Shown: positions 39,237 to 40,830 of the stretch, piece after piece
Position numbering within the stretch: the first letter of the stretch is position 1
Layout: each line of letters begins with the position of its first letter
Origin: CAZSTA01 sp964609495 [NCBI: uncultured bacterium]
GTDB taxonomy: Bacteria > CAZSTA01
Assembly (NCBI GenBank): GCA_964609495.1
Contig: CAZSTA010000007.1
Location: forward strand, 1-40,830
DNA: 40,830 bases
Reading direction: 5' to 3'
Made by a program: the position numbers and the translations under genes
The notes under the pieces: model-generated
The model's input: the letters and a program-made list of their open reading frames with translations, nothing else
Told to the model about the DNA's origin: nothing
Databases searched by the model: none

Positions 39237-40568
39237 TCATCCCCTCTTTCTCTTAGCCATAACTTGAGCTTTCCCGATCTTTATATATTGAACTAAAGGT
39301 CGCTTAGCAGGGCATACGTAAGAGCAGATTCCACATTCTTTACAATCCATAAGGCTATATTCCTTCTCAGCCGTATCGATCTCCTCGTTCTCTATAAGCT
39401 CTCCGAGGATACAAGGCATTAGATACATCGGGCAGGCATCTATACAACGAGCGCATCTGATGCAAGGTCTGACCTCGAAGGTCTTAGCCTCCTCTTTGGA
39501 TAGCACCAATATTCCCGAAGTTCCCTTTATCACTGGAACATCGATAGTATATTGGGTTAGCCCCATCATTGGCCCTCCCATAATAACTTTACCTACCTGT
39601 CCGTTCACCCCTCCACACTGATCGATAACCTCTGAGAAGAGGGTCCCAATCTTGACCAACATATTTTGGGGATTCTTAACTCCTGACCCAGTTACAGTTA
39701 GCACCCTTTCGATCAAGGGCTTTCCACTTTGAACCGCCTCGGCGATAGCCACCGTCGTCCCCACATTTTGCACTACTATCCCGATATGCAGAGGTAATCC
39801 CCCCGATGGTATCTCCTTACCTAAGATAGCTTTTATCAGTTGGTGTTCTGCCCCTTCTGGATACTTGACTTTAAGAGGCACTACCTCCAATCTGGGCTCA
39901 CTAGCTAGGGCTTTTTCCATAGTCTCTATAGCATCGGGTTTATTCACCTCGATGCCTATATAACCTCTATCTGCAGACAGAATCTTCATCAGGACCCTCA
40001 TACCAAAGACTAACTTATCCGTCATCTCCAGCATAGTTCGATGATCGGCGGTTAAATAAGGCTCGCACTCCACCCCGTTGACAATAAGAGTATCTATCCT
40101 TCCCTCTTTCGGAGGTGATAGCTTAACATGAGTAGGGAAGGTCGCACCTCCCATCCCAACTATTCCCGCTTGTTGAACTATATTTAATATATCCTTAGGC
40201 GATAATTCTTCCAATCCTGCGGGTTTTTTTATCTCTTCCGACCACTCTTCTCGTCCATCTGACTCTATGATCACTGAGAGAACGTCCTTTCCCAAGGGAT
40301 GAGGACGTGCTTCGACCCCGACAACCTTACCAGATACGCTCGAGTGCACAGGAGAGGAGACAAAGCCCTGAGGTTCCCCTATCCTCTGACCGACTTTAAC
40401 CGCATCTCCCCTCTTCACCAAAGGCTTGCATGGCGCTCCAATATGCTGTTGAAGAGGGATCACCACAGTTTGAGGTTCTGCGGCTTTCACTATACTCTTC
40501 TTCTCAGTAAAATGTTTAGCTTCTGGAGGATGCACCCCTCCAGGGAAGGTCTTAAGCTTCATCCGCAT
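39237..40568 (-). CDS. RnfC-like electron-transport Fe-S protein
   Basis: About 443 residues starting MRMKLKTFPGGVHPPEAKHF. The order is an N-terminal barrel-sandwich/SLBB-type region, a Rossmann-like IVGMGGATFPTHVKLSPP segment (NADH/FMN site), LIVNGVECEPYLTADHRTML, and two 4Fe-4S motifs, CIRCARCIDACP and CKECGICSYVCP. RnfC is the NADH-facing subunit of the Na+/H+-pumping Rnf complex; PduS-type cobalamin reductases are the alternative. The frame is open to 40649; ATG 40568 follows AAAAGGGGCG and gives the family length. No rnfD/G/E/A/B follows; the next gene is on the other strand. Confidence 0.87.
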   Translation of the reverse strand: MRMKLKTFPGGVHPPEAKHFTEKKSIVKAAEPQTVVIPLQQHIGAPCKPLVKRGDAVKVGQRIGEPQGFVSSPVHSSVSGKVVGVEARPHPLGKDVLSVIIESDGREEWSEEIKKPAGLEELSPKDILNIVQQAGIVGMGGATFPTHVKLSPPKEGRIDTLIVNGVECEPYLTADHRTMLEMTDKLVFGMRVLMKILSADRGYIGIEVNKPDAIETMEKALASEPRLEVVPLKVKYPEGAEHQLIKAILGKEIPSGGLPLHIGIVVQNVGTTVAIAEAVQSGKPLIERVLTVTGSGVKNPQNMLVKIGTLFSEVIDQCGGVNGQVGKVIMGGPMMGLTQYTIDVPVIKGTSGILVLSKEEAKTFEVRPCIRCARCIDACPMYLMPCILGELIENEEIDTAEKEYSLMDCKECGICSYVCPAKRPLVQYIKIGKAQVMAKRKRG

Positions 40569-40691
40569 CCATCGCCCCTTTTCTATTTTTGAAGATTTTC
40601 CTACTTCATTCGCATCCATTATTTCAAGCGAGCTTTCAAACCTGTTCATCTCGAACTGATTTTCTCTCGTAAAGCTGAATGATCCTTTTCT

Positions 40692-40720
40692 ATTATATCA
40701 GATCTTCCGAATTTTCTCAA
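40692..40720 (-). promoter_or_regulatory. Promoter of the RnfC-like gene
   Basis: On the minus strand TTGAGA (40715-40720), 17 nt, TATAAT (40692-40697). The leader to ATG 40568 would be about 117 nt, or about 36 nt if ATG 40649 were the true start. Confidence 0.78.
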
Positions 40721-40782
40721 TAAAAAGGTGACCAACCAAGTATATAAAGTTGGGAGTAGATCGAGTAGTTCTAATATGTTCC

Positions 40783-40830
40783 CTAAAAGGTAACTTTTTT
40801 GCTTCAAATAGAACTCATGGTTAAAAAAGT
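40783..40830 (+). repeat. Family T repeat cut by the right window edge
   Basis: AAAAGGTAACTTTTTTGCTT, then CAAATAGAACTCATGGTTAA, AAAAGT; nearly the same as the hypF copy with small base insertions. It is between the RnfC-like promoter and whatever lies beyond the window. Confidence 0.75.

Noticed and set aside
1-40830. tRNA or rRNA genes
   Set aside because: I saw no cloverleaf with a TTCRANY loop or conserved rRNA segment on either strand; a dedicated scan could still find one I missed.

Overview
The window is a gene-dense, AT-leaning stretch of a bacterial chromosome. The evidence for Bacteria is good Shine-Dalgarno sites, frequent TTG/GTG starts, 4-nt stop/start overlaps, and several sigma-70-type promoters with an exact 17-nt spacer. 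The gene content points to an anaerobe that uses H2: a soluble four-subunit [NiFe] hydrogenase, all six hyp maturation genes, B12-binding radical SAM proteins and an RnfC-like Fe-S protein. Many glycosyltransferases and an envelope lipoprotein suggest an elaborate cell surface. I cannot assign a phylum from the sequence; an uncultured candidate-phylum bacterium would fit.

Layout. (1) 1-1579, minus: a secreted caspase-like protease with PEGA repeats, cut by the window edge; then a Fur-family regulator at 1709-2155. (2) 2311-8999, plus: a five-gene glycan operon (GT2, GT4, RfaE2-like nucleotidyltransferase, YfhO-like membrane protein, B12-radical SAM) in which every junction is a 4-nt overlap. 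Its promoter and the fur promoter are back to back and their -35 boxes form one palindrome. (3) 9015-24290, minus: GT2, radical SAM, hypA, hypB, hypF, hypC, a UPF0175 protein, an Fe-S aldo/keto reductase, hypD, then about 5.5 kb of accessory genes (a DUF2378-like protein, a kinase-like fragment, TauE/SafE transporter, methyltransferase, GC-rich beta-helix/propeller lipoprotein, CPBP protease), and finally hypE. (4) 24375-26283: a methyltransferase and a divergently oriented sugar amidotransferase, flanked by scraps of the genes on either side. (5) 26517-29301, minus: epimerase then GT39. (6) 29404-33895, minus: hydrogenase operon hydB-G-D-A plus maturation protease, behind a near-consensus promoter. 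(7) 34094-38266, minus: GHMP kinase, nucleotidyltransferase, an unknown protein, DUF2007 protein, RlmB. (8) A DUF624-like membrane protein (plus) converging on an isolated RnfC-like gene (minus).

How it works together: HypA/B insert Ni, HypF/E make the cyanide ligands, HypC/D assemble Fe(CN)2CO, and the protease trims HydA. The resulting enzyme should exchange electrons between H2 and NAD(P). The sugar kinase, nucleotidyltransferases, epimerase, glycosyltransferases, amidotransferase and methyltransferases look like parts of surface glycan assembly interleaved with hydrogen metabolism.

The most unusual signals are at the DNA level. One repeat family with inverted ends has two long intergenic copies, one copy at the window edge and one copy in frame inside hypF. 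A second, GC-rich palindromic family lies between genes and in frame inside two membrane-protein genes. A 745-bp module near 14.8-15.5 kb has the geometry of an integron gene cassette. Recombination scars of GT39 and GT2 genes surround the amidotransferase/methyltransferase island. The lipoprotein has an AT-rich signal peptide joined to a GC-rich mature part.
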